From JAJDXO01 sp965207535 (GTDB taxonomy: Bacteria; Pseudomonadota; Alphaproteobacteria; Rhodospirillales; UBA2165), in NCBI GenBank assembly GCA_965207535.1, contig CBDBMR010000012.1, positions 186,001 to 250,000 on the forward strand: 64,000 nt of DNA. The letters are read 5' to 3'. The notes under the pieces are model-generated. The model was not told the origin of the DNA. It did not search any database and saw nothing but the letters and a program-made list of their open reading frames with translations. Position numbers and translations under genes: made by a program. Shown in pieces: positions 49,407-57,578 of this stretch (positions within the stretch are counted from its first letter, which is position 1; each line of letters starts with the position of its first letter).

Positions 49407-50213
49407 CTAGATGAATCGGTCGGCGCCGCCCGACGCTTCGACGGCCGCACCGGTGACGAAACGATTGCGGCCGGAGGCCAAAAATGCCGCCAGCGCCGCG
49501 ATGTCCTCCGGCTTGCCGAAATGACCCACCGGCGTCATGGCCGCGCCGAGCCGTGCGACGAGGTCGTCATCGGACAGGTCCGCCCAATCGGGATGGGTTT
49601 CGCGGGCCTTGGGAATCATGTTGTTCGCCCAGTTGTCGGTTATGACCGCCCCGATACCGATGGCGTTGACCAGAATGCCGTCGGCCGCGACCTCCAGCGC
49701 CAGGCTTTTGGTGAGATTGTTGATCCCCGCGCTCAACGCATGGGAAATGCTGAGCTTGGGGTTGGGGTATATGCCGCCCACGGACGACATGTTGACGATC
49801 CGCCCCCAGCCGTTCTTCCGCATATGGGGAACCGCGGCCTGACAGAAATGGATCATTCCGAGCAGTTTGGTGCCGGTCATGTCCCGCCAATCCTCATCGG
49901 TGGTCTGCAGGACCCCGCCGGCATGGGCGCGGCCCGCATTGTTGACCAGGATATCGACGGAGCCGAAAGCATCGGCCGCGGCCGATATCACGCGGTCCGC
50001 ATCGCCGGGCGCGGAAACGTCCGCGGCGACGCCCAAGACCTCGGCGCCGGTCCCGTCCCGCAACGCGCCGGCCGCCGCCTCCAGGCGGTCCCGGCCACGC
50101 GCCGTGATGACGATTTTGGCGCCGTTTTCGGCAAGTTCCCGCGCCGTTGCATTTCCGATGCCGGTGCTGCCGCCGGTAACAACGGCGACTTTGTCCTTGA
50201 TTCCGAGATCCAT
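49407..50213 (-). CDS. SDR-family protein with altered catalytic motif
   Basis: The 268-residue SDR has the cofactor motif TGGSTGIGNA, NNAGRAHAG and active-site Ser region NMSSVGG. The place of the YxxxK motif is taken by SHALS in SISHALSAGINNLTKSLA, so the catalytic Tyr and Lys both appear to be Ser. It may use a different mechanism or be non-catalytic. It is the last gene of the amidase-Tct-aldehyde dehydrogenase-GntR operon, 11 bp after gntR. Confidence 0.87.
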   Translation of the reverse strand: MDLGIKDKVAVVTGGSTGIGNATARELAENGAKIVITARGRDRLEAAAGALRDGTGAEVLGVAADVSAPGDADRVISAAADAFGSVDILVNNAGRAHAGGVLQTTDEDWRDMTGTKLLGMIHFCQAAVPHMRKNGWGRIVNMSSVGGIYPNPKLSISHALSAGINNLTKSLALEVAADGILVNAIGIGAVITDNWANNMIPKARETHPDWADLSDDDLVARLGAAMTPVGHFGKPEDIAALAAFLASGRNRFVTGAAVEASGGADRFI

Positions 50214-50224
50214 GCGGCGCTCCT

Positions 50225-51013
50225 TTATTCCTCCGCCAATTTAACGGCCAGTCCCCGCTCCTGACGCGGCAGGGTAATTTCGAACTGAAACGTGTCGGTC
50301 GGGTAGTAGAAAGTCATCACTTCAAGGACCTTGTCCTCCCTGGAATAGGTAATCCGATCCATCGCCAGGGACGGCTCGCCCGGTTTCATGTTCAGTGCTT
50401 CAGCCGCATCGGCGTCCAGCTCCACCGAACGGATGATGTGTTTGGCCTCCTTGATGGCGATGTGCATTTCGTTCTCGAAAACCGAGTACGTCGTTTCCTT
50501 GAGATGATCGTCCTGCACCAGAATCTGGGCAACGCCGCTCATGGCGAGGGGAAGGTAAAGATAGACGAGCGCTATGGGCGCGCCGTTATGCTTGTAGCAG
50601 CGGCGAAGACGCGTCACCCGTTCCCCGCCGTTGCCGAAGACCTCGCTCACGCGCTGCGGCGGGACGACCTGATCGATACCCAGCACCTCGACTTCCGGCT
50701 CGATTCCCTTTTCGCGCAGCGCTTCGACAATGGTCTTGGCCTGCCGGTTCAGCTGCTGGTTGACGTGCGTGGCGCCGACGAAGGTCCCTTTTCCCTGCCG
50801 CCTGACGATCTGACCGTGCTTTTCCAGCTCGGCGAGAGCCTGGCGCACCGTGACCCGGCTGACGCCGAACTCGTTCACCAGGTCGGATTCACTGGGCAGC
50901 ATTTCTCCGGGATTGAGCCGCCGCGACTCCATGCGGCTCTGCAACTCCTCGGCCACTTGCCTGTAAAGAGGCAGGTCGGAGTCGCGGGAGAGGATCTTGG
51001 ACCCTAGATTCAT
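50225..51013 (-). CDS. GntR-family regulator (HutC/UTRA type)
   Basis: The 262-residue protein has an N-terminal winged helix (about 10-80: LPLYRQVAEELQSRM, ESDLVNEFGVSRVTVRQALAELEKHGQIVRRQGKGTFV). A C-terminal UTRA ligand domain follows, which in HutC-type proteins binds a pathway metabolite. It sits inside the seven-gene operon, so it probably represses it and is released by the substrate. The likely operator is in the divergent promoter region 56726-56863. Confidence 0.92.
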   Translation of the reverse strand: MNLGSKILSRDSDLPLYRQVAEELQSRMESRRLNPGEMLPSESDLVNEFGVSRVTVRQALAELEKHGQIVRRQGKGTFVGATHVNQQLNRQAKTIVEALREKGIEPEVEVLGIDQVVPPQRVSEVFGNGGERVTRLRRCYKHNGAPIALVYLYLPLAMSGVAQILVQDDHLKETTYSVFENEMHIAIKEAKHIIRSVELDADAAEALNMKPGEPSLAMDRITYSREDKVLEVMTFYYPTDTFQFEITLPRQERGLAVKLAEE

Positions 51014-51033
51014 TGCAGCTCACCAAGCATCAA

Positions 51034-52530
51034 TTAGACCTCGAAGCGGGATTTGAAGCGCTCCATGCCGACCGTAACGCTCTTGACCTGGGTGTATTCA
51101 CGCATGGCTTCGGCGCCGTGTTCGCGGCCGATGCCGCTCATCTTGTAGCCTCCAAAGGGAATCTCGGACTGATAGCCGTAGGCGTTCAGAAATACATTAC
51201 CCGACTCGAGGGCGCCGGCAAGATGGTGCCCTTTGCGTATGTCGTTGGTCCAGACGTAGGAGGCCAGGCCGAATTCGGAATCGTTGGCCATGGCGACGGC
51301 CTCGTCCAGGTCATTATAAGTCATGACGCAGAGGACCGGGCCAAATAGCTCTTCCCGGGCGGCATCCATATCCGGCTTGACATCGGTCAGTATGGTGGGC
51401 GGCAGGAAATTGCCCTGCTCGAGGCCGGGCTCGGCGGCTTTTTCGCCCCCGAAACGGATCGAAGCCCCTTGCCGTTCCGCCTTGTTCACGTCGTCAAGGA
51501 TTTCATCGAGCCGCTCTGCGGTCATGAGCGGACCCAGTTGCGTCGTGCCTTCCAACGGATTGCCCATGGGAATTTTCGCCGCCTTGGCCGCCATGTCGGC
51601 GAGGAACTTGTCGTGCATGGAAGGCGGAATGAACAAGCGGGTGCCGGCGAAGCACACTTCGGCCTTGCGGGCGAAGGCCTGGGTCAGGACGCCGTCTACC
51701 GCCTCGTCCCAATCGACGTCCTCGCAGACGATGATCGGTCCCTTGCCGCCGAGTTCCAGAACCGCCGGCGTCACCGTGGCGATGGATTGCTGAAGGATTT
51801 CGTGGCCGCCCTGAGTGCCGCCGGTAAAGATCACCTTGCGGATCTTCGGATGCTCGACGATCGCCTTGCCCACGGTGCGGCCCGGCCCGGTGATGATATT
51901 GACCGAACCGACCGGGAAGCCGGCTTCCTCGACAATCCTGGCAAAGCGCAACACGCTCAGCGGCGCCACGATGGAGGGCTTCACGACCATCGTGTTGCCG
52001 CAGGCGATGGCGGCGGCGAAGCCGCGAGCCATGAGCTTCAAGGGCGTATTCCAGGGCACGATCTGACCGATCACGCCGTAGGGCTCGCGCCGCGTGTAGT
52101 TGAACCGGGACCCGAGATCTTGATAGGCGCCTTCGATCTTTCCGGCGAAGCCCGCGAAATATTCCAAATGAAGCGCCGAGGTCGAGACTTCCATCCGGGT
52201 TTCGCGAATGGGAATGCCGGTATCCATCGATTCCAGCGTGGCGAAGGTCTCAAGATCCCGGCGCAACAGCTCGGCAAGCCGATAGAGAAGCATGCCTCGT
52301 TCCCGATCCAGGAGATCGTGCCACGACGGATCCTTGAAGGTCGCATAAGCGGTCTCCACCGCTTCATCGACCTGCTCGCCGGTTGCCGGGGTGATGGCGC
52401 AGATGGGCTGGTTGTCGAAGGGATTGAGGATTTCCACCGCTTCGCCGGCACCGCCCTGGACCCATTTGCCGTTGATGTATTGGTCGGTGACGATGTCGGA
52501 TTTGGTTTCGGCAAGATTTGCAACGGTCAT
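51034..52530 (-). CDS. NAD(P)-dependent aldehyde dehydrogenase
   Basis: The 498-residue protein has VLELGGKGP with the catalytic Glu and AEVCFAGTRLF with the catalytic Cys (usually GQxCxAGTR). FTGGTQGG (cofactor loop) and AREELFGPVLCVMTYNDLDEA follow, with the family-typical end MSGIGREHGAEAMREYTQVKSV. It oxidises an aldehyde to the acid. In the operon it follows TctA by 20 bp, so it acts on a product of the imported compound. Confidence 0.94.
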   Translation of the reverse strand: MTVANLAETKSDIVTDQYINGKWVQGGAGEAVEILNPFDNQPICAITPATGEQVDEAVETAYATFKDPSWHDLLDRERGMLLYRLAELLRRDLETFATLESMDTGIPIRETRMEVSTSALHLEYFAGFAGKIEGAYQDLGSRFNYTRREPYGVIGQIVPWNTPLKLMARGFAAAIACGNTMVVKPSIVAPLSVLRFARIVEEAGFPVGSVNIITGPGRTVGKAIVEHPKIRKVIFTGGTQGGHEILQQSIATVTPAVLELGGKGPIIVCEDVDWDEAVDGVLTQAFARKAEVCFAGTRLFIPPSMHDKFLADMAAKAAKIPMGNPLEGTTQLGPLMTAERLDEILDDVNKAERQGASIRFGGEKAAEPGLEQGNFLPPTILTDVKPDMDAAREELFGPVLCVMTYNDLDEAVAMANDSEFGLASYVWTNDIRKGHHLAGALESGNVFLNAYGYQSEIPFGGYKMSGIGREHGAEAMREYTQVKSVTVGMERFKSRFEV

Positions 52531-52550
52531 TGCAGGGTTCCCTCTTCAAG

Positions 52551-54086
52551 TCAGCGGCCGTCGCCGCTCGTTGCTTCCAAAGTCTGGTGGGCAGATGCGC
52601 GGCGCGACCGCCACTCCTGCCAAAATGTCCAAGACAGATAAACGACGATCAGCACGATGAATGTCAGACTGATGGGCTTCCTGAAAAAGATCAGCGGGTC
52701 GCCCAGCCCAATGATCAGCGACATGCGAAACTGTTCTTCGAGAATGGGGCCCAGAATGAGGGCCAGCAGCATGGGGAGGATGGGGTATCTCCATTTCTGC
52801 ATATAGAAGGCCAGCACGCCGAAAAACAGCATGACCCAGACATCCAGAATGCTGTTCTTGAGCGCATATGACCCGACGACGCACATCAACACGATGGCCG
52901 GCATGAGAATACGTACCGGGATGCGGACCGCGCGGACGAAAAACGGGATGCCGAACAGGGCGACGATAAAGAGGACCAGCAAGGCAATTCCGTAAGAGCC
53001 GAACAGGCCGTAAACGACCTCCGGGCTGTCCTGAAACAACAGGGGGCCGGGTGTCAGCCCTTGAATGATCAAGGCGCCCAGCATCACCGCGGTTACCGGG
53101 TCGCCGGGGATGCCGAGGATCAGCATGGGAATCAATGCGCCGCCGGTGAGTGCGCTGTTGGCCGCCTCGGGCGCGGAGATTCCCTCCGGGTGACCTTCGC
53201 CAAACGGCGTCTCCCGATTGCGCGAAAAGCGCTCGGCATACTGATAGCTCAGCGTCGCCGCGATCGCGCTGCCGGTTCCGGGAATGGCGCCGATAATGGT
53301 TCCGATCGTGGAGGATCGGATGATGCAGCCGGCGAGGCCTTTCAACTTGCCGAAGGCTTCCTTGACGGCGATGAAGGAATGAACCGTGACCGTATTGTCT
53401 ATTTGCGCATCGCCCGTATCTTGTCTGAGGCTTTGGATGGCGACCGGGATCGCGAACATGCCGATCATCACCGGAATAAACGAGATCCCCTGCTGGAAGA
53501 TCACGACATCGAAGGTGTAGCGCGGCGCCGCCGAAATGGGGTCCAGCCCGATGGTCGCGATGGCGAAACCGACACCTGCGGAAATGAGCCCGCGTATGAT
53601 GGCGCCTTCGGAGAATCCCGCCACCAGCGTCAGGCCGAGAAGCACCAGAATGGCCTGTTCGGGCGCGCCGAACAGAAGCGCGAACTCCGCCAGCTGCGGC
53701 GCCACCAGTATCAACACGACCAGGCCGAACAGCCCGCCCAGGATACTGGAAAGAAAAGCAATACCCAGCGCGAGATCGGCTCGCCCTTTTTTGGTCATGG
53801 GATAGCCGTCGACATTGGTTATGACCGATGCCGGGTTGCCCGGGATATTGATCAGAATGGCCGAGATCGCGCCGCCCGCCATGCCGCCGACGAACACGCC
53901 GAGCATCAGGCCAAGGGACGGGCCGCTTTCGAGATAAAAGGTAAAGGGCAGCAACAGCACCACCGCCATGGAGACGGTCAGTCCAGGCATGGCGGATATC
54001 ACCAGCCCCAACACAACCCCGGCCACCGTGAACAGCAGGGTCAAGGGCTGAAGCGCCGCATTGATGCCTTCGACCAGATATTCCAA
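52551..54086 (-). CDS. tctA: Tripartite tricarboxylate transporter large permease TctA
   Basis: The 511-residue membrane protein has the two TctA half-signatures: SAMPGLTVSMAVVLLLPFTFYLE with VDGYPMTKKGRADLALG, and GAIPGTGSAIAATLSYQYAE with APEAANSALTGGALIPMLILGIPGDP. It imports a carboxylic acid with TctB and the binding protein TctC. The start is 27 bp after the tctB stop. The operon also encodes an amidase and an aldehyde dehydrogenase. Confidence 0.94.
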   Translation of the reverse strand: MEYLVEGINAALQPLTLLFTVAGVVLGLVISAMPGLTVSMAVVLLLPFTFYLESGPSLGLMLGVFVGGMAGGAISAILINIPGNPASVITNVDGYPMTKKGRADLALGIAFLSSILGGLFGLVVLILVAPQLAEFALLFGAPEQAILVLLGLTLVAGFSEGAIIRGLISAGVGFAIATIGLDPISAAPRYTFDVVIFQQGISFIPVMIGMFAIPVAIQSLRQDTGDAQIDNTVTVHSFIAVKEAFGKLKGLAGCIIRSSTIGTIIGAIPGTGSAIAATLSYQYAERFSRNRETPFGEGHPEGISAPEAANSALTGGALIPMLILGIPGDPVTAVMLGALIIQGLTPGPLLFQDSPEVVYGLFGSYGIALLVLFIVALFGIPFFVRAVRIPVRILMPAIVLMCVVGSYALKNSILDVWVMLFFGVLAFYMQKWRYPILPMLLALILGPILEEQFRMSLIIGLGDPLIFFRKPISLTFIVLIVVYLSWTFWQEWRSRRASAHQTLEATSGDGR

Positions 54087-54113
54087 ACGACAAGTCCCTC
54101 CGCGCGGGCCGCC

Positions 54114-54566
54114 TCAGAAGGCGAACACCACGCCAAACCCCTCGCTGAAGATGAGGTACATGCCAACAGCCAATAGCAGCGACACCGCGACGCATTTCCA
54201 CAGTGGCCGCAGTCCCATCACGATCGACAAGACCAGAACGATGGCAGCGCTGGCCGGAATGAAACCGATATGGGGCATCGAGGCCACGGCCCCGACAACG
54301 CAAAAGACGACAATGAGGCTGTTGGTGAATTCTCGAAAACTGATTCCCCAATCGGCTTTCCGGCTGGATTTCAACCGGCGATATTCCGCGATTTGCCGTA
54401 TCCCCTCAATGAGGGCGAACAGACCGACAACCCCCATGATGATTGTGGGAAAAAATCCCGGGCCAAACCCTTCCTGCAAACCCATGGGGGGAAAGCGCTG
54501 TGCGGCCAGCCCATAGGTGAGCGCGACCAAAACCAGAAAAAACGGAAAAAAGATTTGGCCAAGCAC
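54114..54566 (-). CDS. tctB: Tripartite tricarboxylate transporter small permease TctB
   Basis: The 150-residue protein has four hydrophobic segments (about 5-22, 42-58, 82-103 and 118-145) and the early GPGFFPTIIMG motif of TctB. It is encoded between tctC and tctA, in the usual order. Confidence 0.9.
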   Translation of the reverse strand: MLGQIFFPFFLVLVALTYGLAAQRFPPMGLQEGFGPGFFPTIIMGVVGLFALIEGIRQIAEYRRLKSSRKADWGISFREFTNSLIVVFCVVGAVASMPHIGFIPASAAIVLVLSIVMGLRPLWKCVAVSLLLAVGMYLIFSEGFGVVFAF

Positions 54567-54598
54567 CGTGGGTTACTCTCTGTCAGGTCGAAAAACAA

Positions 54599-54632
54599 TT
54601 CGGCAGGCGGAAATAAATTCCCGCCTGCCGAA
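54599..54632 (-). terminator. Hairpin with T-run between tctC and tctB
   Basis: TTCGGCAGGCGG (54599-54610) and CCGCCTGCCGAA (54621-54632) form a perfect 12-bp stem with a 10-nt loop. On the minus strand it is followed by TTGTTTTT, so it is a partial rho-independent terminator that would keep TctC in excess over the permease. Confidence 0.8.
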
Positions 54633-54646
54633 ATCGTCTGCACAGG

Positions 54647-55603
54647 CTATTTCTTCTTCTTGAGACTGGCGACAACCTTGCTCAGAAGCGCGTTCTGTTC
54701 CTTCACATAGCCGGGGAATTTATCGAGACCGATATAGTTGATCCCGAACCCCTTCTCCTTGGCGGTCGCCGCGAGTTTCGCGTCTGTCGCGGCGGCCTTG
54801 AAAGCCTTGGCGAGAGCCGCCTTGATGCTGTCCGGCGTACCTTTGGGCACGAACACGCCACGGAACTGATAGAACCCGAGGTCCATGCCGAGTTCCTTGA
54901 AGGTCGGCACATCACCATAGGCCGGTACGCGCTTCGGCGCCGAGATGGCCAGGAGCCGAACCTTGCCGGCCTTCATCGACGGGATGAGTTCGGGCGGATG
55001 CACCGAGATGGCGTCCACTTCTCCTGCGAGCAGAGACGGCAAACGCCGCTTGCCGACCGGCACGAACGTGACCTTGGTCTTCTGCTCCGACACCAATGCC
55101 GCCGCCGTCATGAACGTGAAGCTGCCCGAGCCGGCATGACCGATTTTTATTTTGCCGGGGCTTTTCTTCGCGGCCGCCAGGAATTCCGGCAGCGTCTTGT
55201 ACGGCGAATCCGCACGGACCGCGATGGTCGTCGCATCGAACGTCACGCCGGCGACATAATCGAATTGATCGTAGCCGTATGGCAGCTTGCCGAGCAGCGT
55301 CGTGGTCAGAATTGACGCCGACAACCAGCCGATATTGTACCCGTCGGGCTTCTGCTTGCCGACGAAGTCGAACCCGATGGACCCGCCGCCGCCAAGCTTG
55401 TTGGTGGCCTTGATGGGCTTGCCCAGAATTTTCTCGGCGGCCTTTGCCGACAGGCGTCCGGCGATATCGGCCGCTCCGCCGGGTTTGAACGTGATTGTCA
55501 TGGTGACCGGCTTGGTCGGGTATTCCATGGCGACGGCGTCGGGCGCCATGGCCAGGGGTGCCGCGACGACACCGGCTGCAACGATATACGCTAAATTTTT
55601 CAT
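54647..55603 (-). CDS. tctC: Tripartite tricarboxylate transporter binding protein TctC
   Basis: The protein of about 318 residues has a signal peptide (MKNLAYIVAAGVVAAPLAMA...) and the mature start EYPTKPVTMTITFKPGGAADIAGR, typical of TctC/Bug binding proteins. HAGSGSFTFMTAA and PAYGDVPTFKELG are conserved. ATG 55603 is chosen because AAAGGGAGTAG lies about 10 bases before it; upstream in-frame ATGs would lengthen the signal peptide unnaturally. It follows the amidase gene by 99 bp and a hairpin at 55665-55691. The ligand is unknown, but the operon suggests an amide or its acid. Confidence 0.93.
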   Translation of the reverse strand: MKNLAYIVAAGVVAAPLAMAPDAVAMEYPTKPVTMTITFKPGGAADIAGRLSAKAAEKILGKPIKATNKLGGGGSIGFDFVGKQKPDGYNIGWLSASILTTTLLGKLPYGYDQFDYVAGVTFDATTIAVRADSPYKTLPEFLAAAKKSPGKIKIGHAGSGSFTFMTAAALVSEQKTKVTFVPVGKRRLPSLLAGEVDAISVHPPELIPSMKAGKVRLLAISAPKRVPAYGDVPTFKELGMDLGFYQFRGVFVPKGTPDSIKAALAKAFKAAATDAKLAATAKEKGFGINYIGLDKFPGYVKEQNALLSKVVASLKKKK

Positions 55604-55664
55604 GCTGAATCTACTCCCTTTCATACTTGGTGCTTTGGTTTTGAGATTGAGAAACGTGAACGAA

Positions 55665-55691
55665 CGCGCAGCAGGATGTTCCCGCTGCGCG
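55665..55691. terminator. Hairpin between the amidase and tctC genes
   Basis: CGCGCAGC (55665-55672) and GCTGCGCG (55684-55691) form an 8-bp stem just after the amidase stop. No long T-run follows on the minus strand, so read-through into tctC is expected. Confidence 0.45.
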
Positions 55692-55702
55692 CTTCTCACT
55701 GT

Positions 55703-56725
55703 TTATGCTGCCTCTTCGTCCGATTTCTTGAGGTCTTCAGCCGCCTTTTCGAGGGCGCCGCGGCCCACATTGGCGATCTCCTCCGACCCTTCGTCAGGGG
55801 CACGGTTCCAGCGCTCCGGCACCTCGTCCCAATCGCGATAGATCGAGAACGGGTTTTCGGTCTTGCCCATGGGCGGCACACCGGTATAGCCGCGGTGTTT
55901 CAACTGATAGAGATAGTTGTTGGAAATCCGCCCGTCGCGCGCGGCTTCGACCTGGTTCGGGTAGATATCGACCTTGGTCATTCCCTCGGTATCGCCCATC
56001 TTCATGATGATGTTGCCGTCATAGTCGGCGACCATGGACCGCCCGAAATAGGAATAGGACGCGTCCTGACCGGTGTGGTTCACGGCGACCACGTAACACT
56101 GGTTCTCGTAGGCGCGGACCTGGTTGGTGATGTCCCAGATATTGTCCCACGGATACATGTATTTGGACGGGCGCAGGATCACGTTGGCGCCCTTCCACGC
56201 GGCCTCGCGGGAAACTTCCGGGTAATCGAAATCGGAACAGATGGCCATGGCGAGTTTCGAACCCTTCGGGCCGTCGCACACATTCATTTCTTCGCCCGGC
56301 GTCCAGGGTTCCTTCGGGCACCAGGGCATCATCTTGCGATATTTGAGAGCGACCTCGCCGTCGGAATTGATGATGACCATGGAGTTGTGCGGCTTGTCGT
56401 TGGGGTTGTCGGCCTTTTCGACGACCGACACGCACAGCCACACACCCTTTTCCTTGGCCTTCTTGCCGAACAGTTTGGTCTCCGGCCCGGGAATGGTCGA
56501 GGCAAGTTTCAAATGTTTGGCATAGGGATCAAATCCGAATCCATGGGTGCTGTATTCCGGCACGACGATCAGATCGACACCGGGGAAACCGTTACAAGCC
56601 CGGTCCACATATTCGAAAATGCGTTCGATATTGCGCTCCACGCCGGCCCAATCGGTAGCGGGTTCCGGTGAAAATTGACAAGTCACGATGCTCATGGCAT
56701 CGCCAGCGGGATTTACTGCAGGCAT
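55703..56725 (-). CDS. Nitrilase-superfamily amidase (formamidase/aliphatic amidase type)
   Basis: The 340-residue C-N hydrolase has the triad parts VVPEYSTHG (Glu), KYRKMMPWCPKEPW (Lys) and AICSDFDYPE (Cys). These match aliphatic amidases and formamidases (EYST, KYRK..PW.P, AIC.D..YPE) better than nitrilases. It hydrolyses a short amide to acid and ammonia. GAGGAGA lies before the ATG. It is the first gene of the minus-strand operon; TctABC may import the amide or its product. A formamide substrate would feed the formate dehydrogenase, but that is a speculative link. Confidence 0.9.
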   Translation of the reverse strand: MPAVNPAGDAMSIVTCQFSPEPATDWAGVERNIERIFEYVDRACNGFPGVDLIVVPEYSTHGFGFDPYAKHLKLASTIPGPETKLFGKKAKEKGVWLCVSVVEKADNPNDKPHNSMVIINSDGEVALKYRKMMPWCPKEPWTPGEEMNVCDGPKGSKLAMAICSDFDYPEVSREAAWKGANVILRPSKYMYPWDNIWDITNQVRAYENQCYVVAVNHTGQDASYSYFGRSMVADYDGNIIMKMGDTEGMTKVDIYPNQVEAARDGRISNNYLYQLKHRGYTGVPPMGKTENPFSIYRDWDEVPERWNRAPDEGSEEIANVGRGALEKAAEDLKKSDEEAA

Positions 56726-56863
56726 GGCTTATAGTCTCCTCATAGCGCGGGTGGACAATATGTATTAGAATGTTATAATACATGTATTGAATTCTGATAC
56801 AAGTCCTGATTCAGTTGGACAATTGAGACTTTTGTATCAGGCACATAAGGAGAGCACAGATCC
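56726..56863. promoter_or_regulatory. Divergent promoter region with several dyads
   Basis: This 138-bp AT-rich gap lies between the amidase operon (minus) and the small monooxygenase (plus). It contains a perfect 12-bp palindrome AATACATGTATT (56777-56788), TGTATT at 56761 and an inverted pair CTGATACAA (56794-56802)/TTGTATCAG (56832-56840). Such TGTAT/ATACA half-sites are typical of GntR-family operators. The operon's own GntR protein is the best candidate to bind here and control both directions. Confidence 0.6.
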
Positions 56864-57181
56864 ATGGCAGGTAATCCTGTAATCGTTTTCGCAAGCTTTT
56901 CGCCCAACCCGGGGCAGGAGGCCGATGTCGAGCAAATTTTGCGCGGCATGGTCGGACCGACACGTGCCGAACCCGGAAACGAGATTTACGACCTCTACAA
57001 AAAGACCACCGACAGCGACGGGGCGCCCACCTTTCATTTCTTCGAACGCTATACGGACGCGGACGCGCTGCAGGCCCATCGCGATACGGACCATTACAAG
57101 GCGTATCGCGCCAAGATCATGGACTATCTTTCCGAACCGATCGGCGTGGTTGTTCTGGATGCCGTAGACGCGGCGAGTTAG
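56864..57181 (+). CDS. Small antibiotic-biosynthesis-type monooxygenase (ABM domain)
   Basis: The 105-residue protein is a ferredoxin-like ABM domain: VIVFASFSPNPGQEADVEQILRGMV, PGNEIYDLYKKT and FHFFERYTDADALQAHRDTDHYKAY, as in YgiN-type quinol monooxygenases. The conserved HF.FERY and H..T.H residues are present. AAGGAGA lies 8-9 bases before the ATG. It is divergent from the amidase operon and probably co-regulated. Confidence 0.88.
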   Translation: MAGNPVIVFASFSPNPGQEADVEQILRGMVGPTRAEPGNEIYDLYKKTTDSDGAPTFHFFERYTDADALQAHRDTDHYKAYRAKIMDYLSEPIGVVVLDAVDAAS

Positions 57182-57578
57182 GCACCCCGGCGAGTCCCAA
57201 AAGCGTTAACCCGGCAACCGGTGACCCGGTCGCCACCCATGTGACTCCCGCCTGCCGGGTTCGCCGGCGGCGATTTCCCCAACCTCGATGCCGCAGTTCC
57301 GGCCGTCCCGACCGCACGGGGCGGCCTTGGTTCCCGCACCTGACTCGCCGTTGGTGAATTAGGTGCATGCGCAGCCGTGGAGGGCCCTCCCGGCGCCTTG
57401 CCCCGCCGGACGGGGCTGACGCATGACGGGAACCCATGGTGCGCATCGTGTTGCGGCCAAGCCTTCGGAATCATTGCTTGTGTTTATCCCGTGTGCGTTG
57501 TGTATGCTCGGGAGCGCCGTGGAAGGGGCGCGGAGCGTTTCGCGGACAGACAGGAACGTATTGAGAGGGAGTTACAAG
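57182..57578. other. Intergenic region before the amine oxidase
   Basis: No supported gene in about 400 bp. It is GC-rich with short inverted repeats. The longer upstream open frame of the oxidase gene (from 57423) has no ribosome binding site. Confidence 0.4.
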
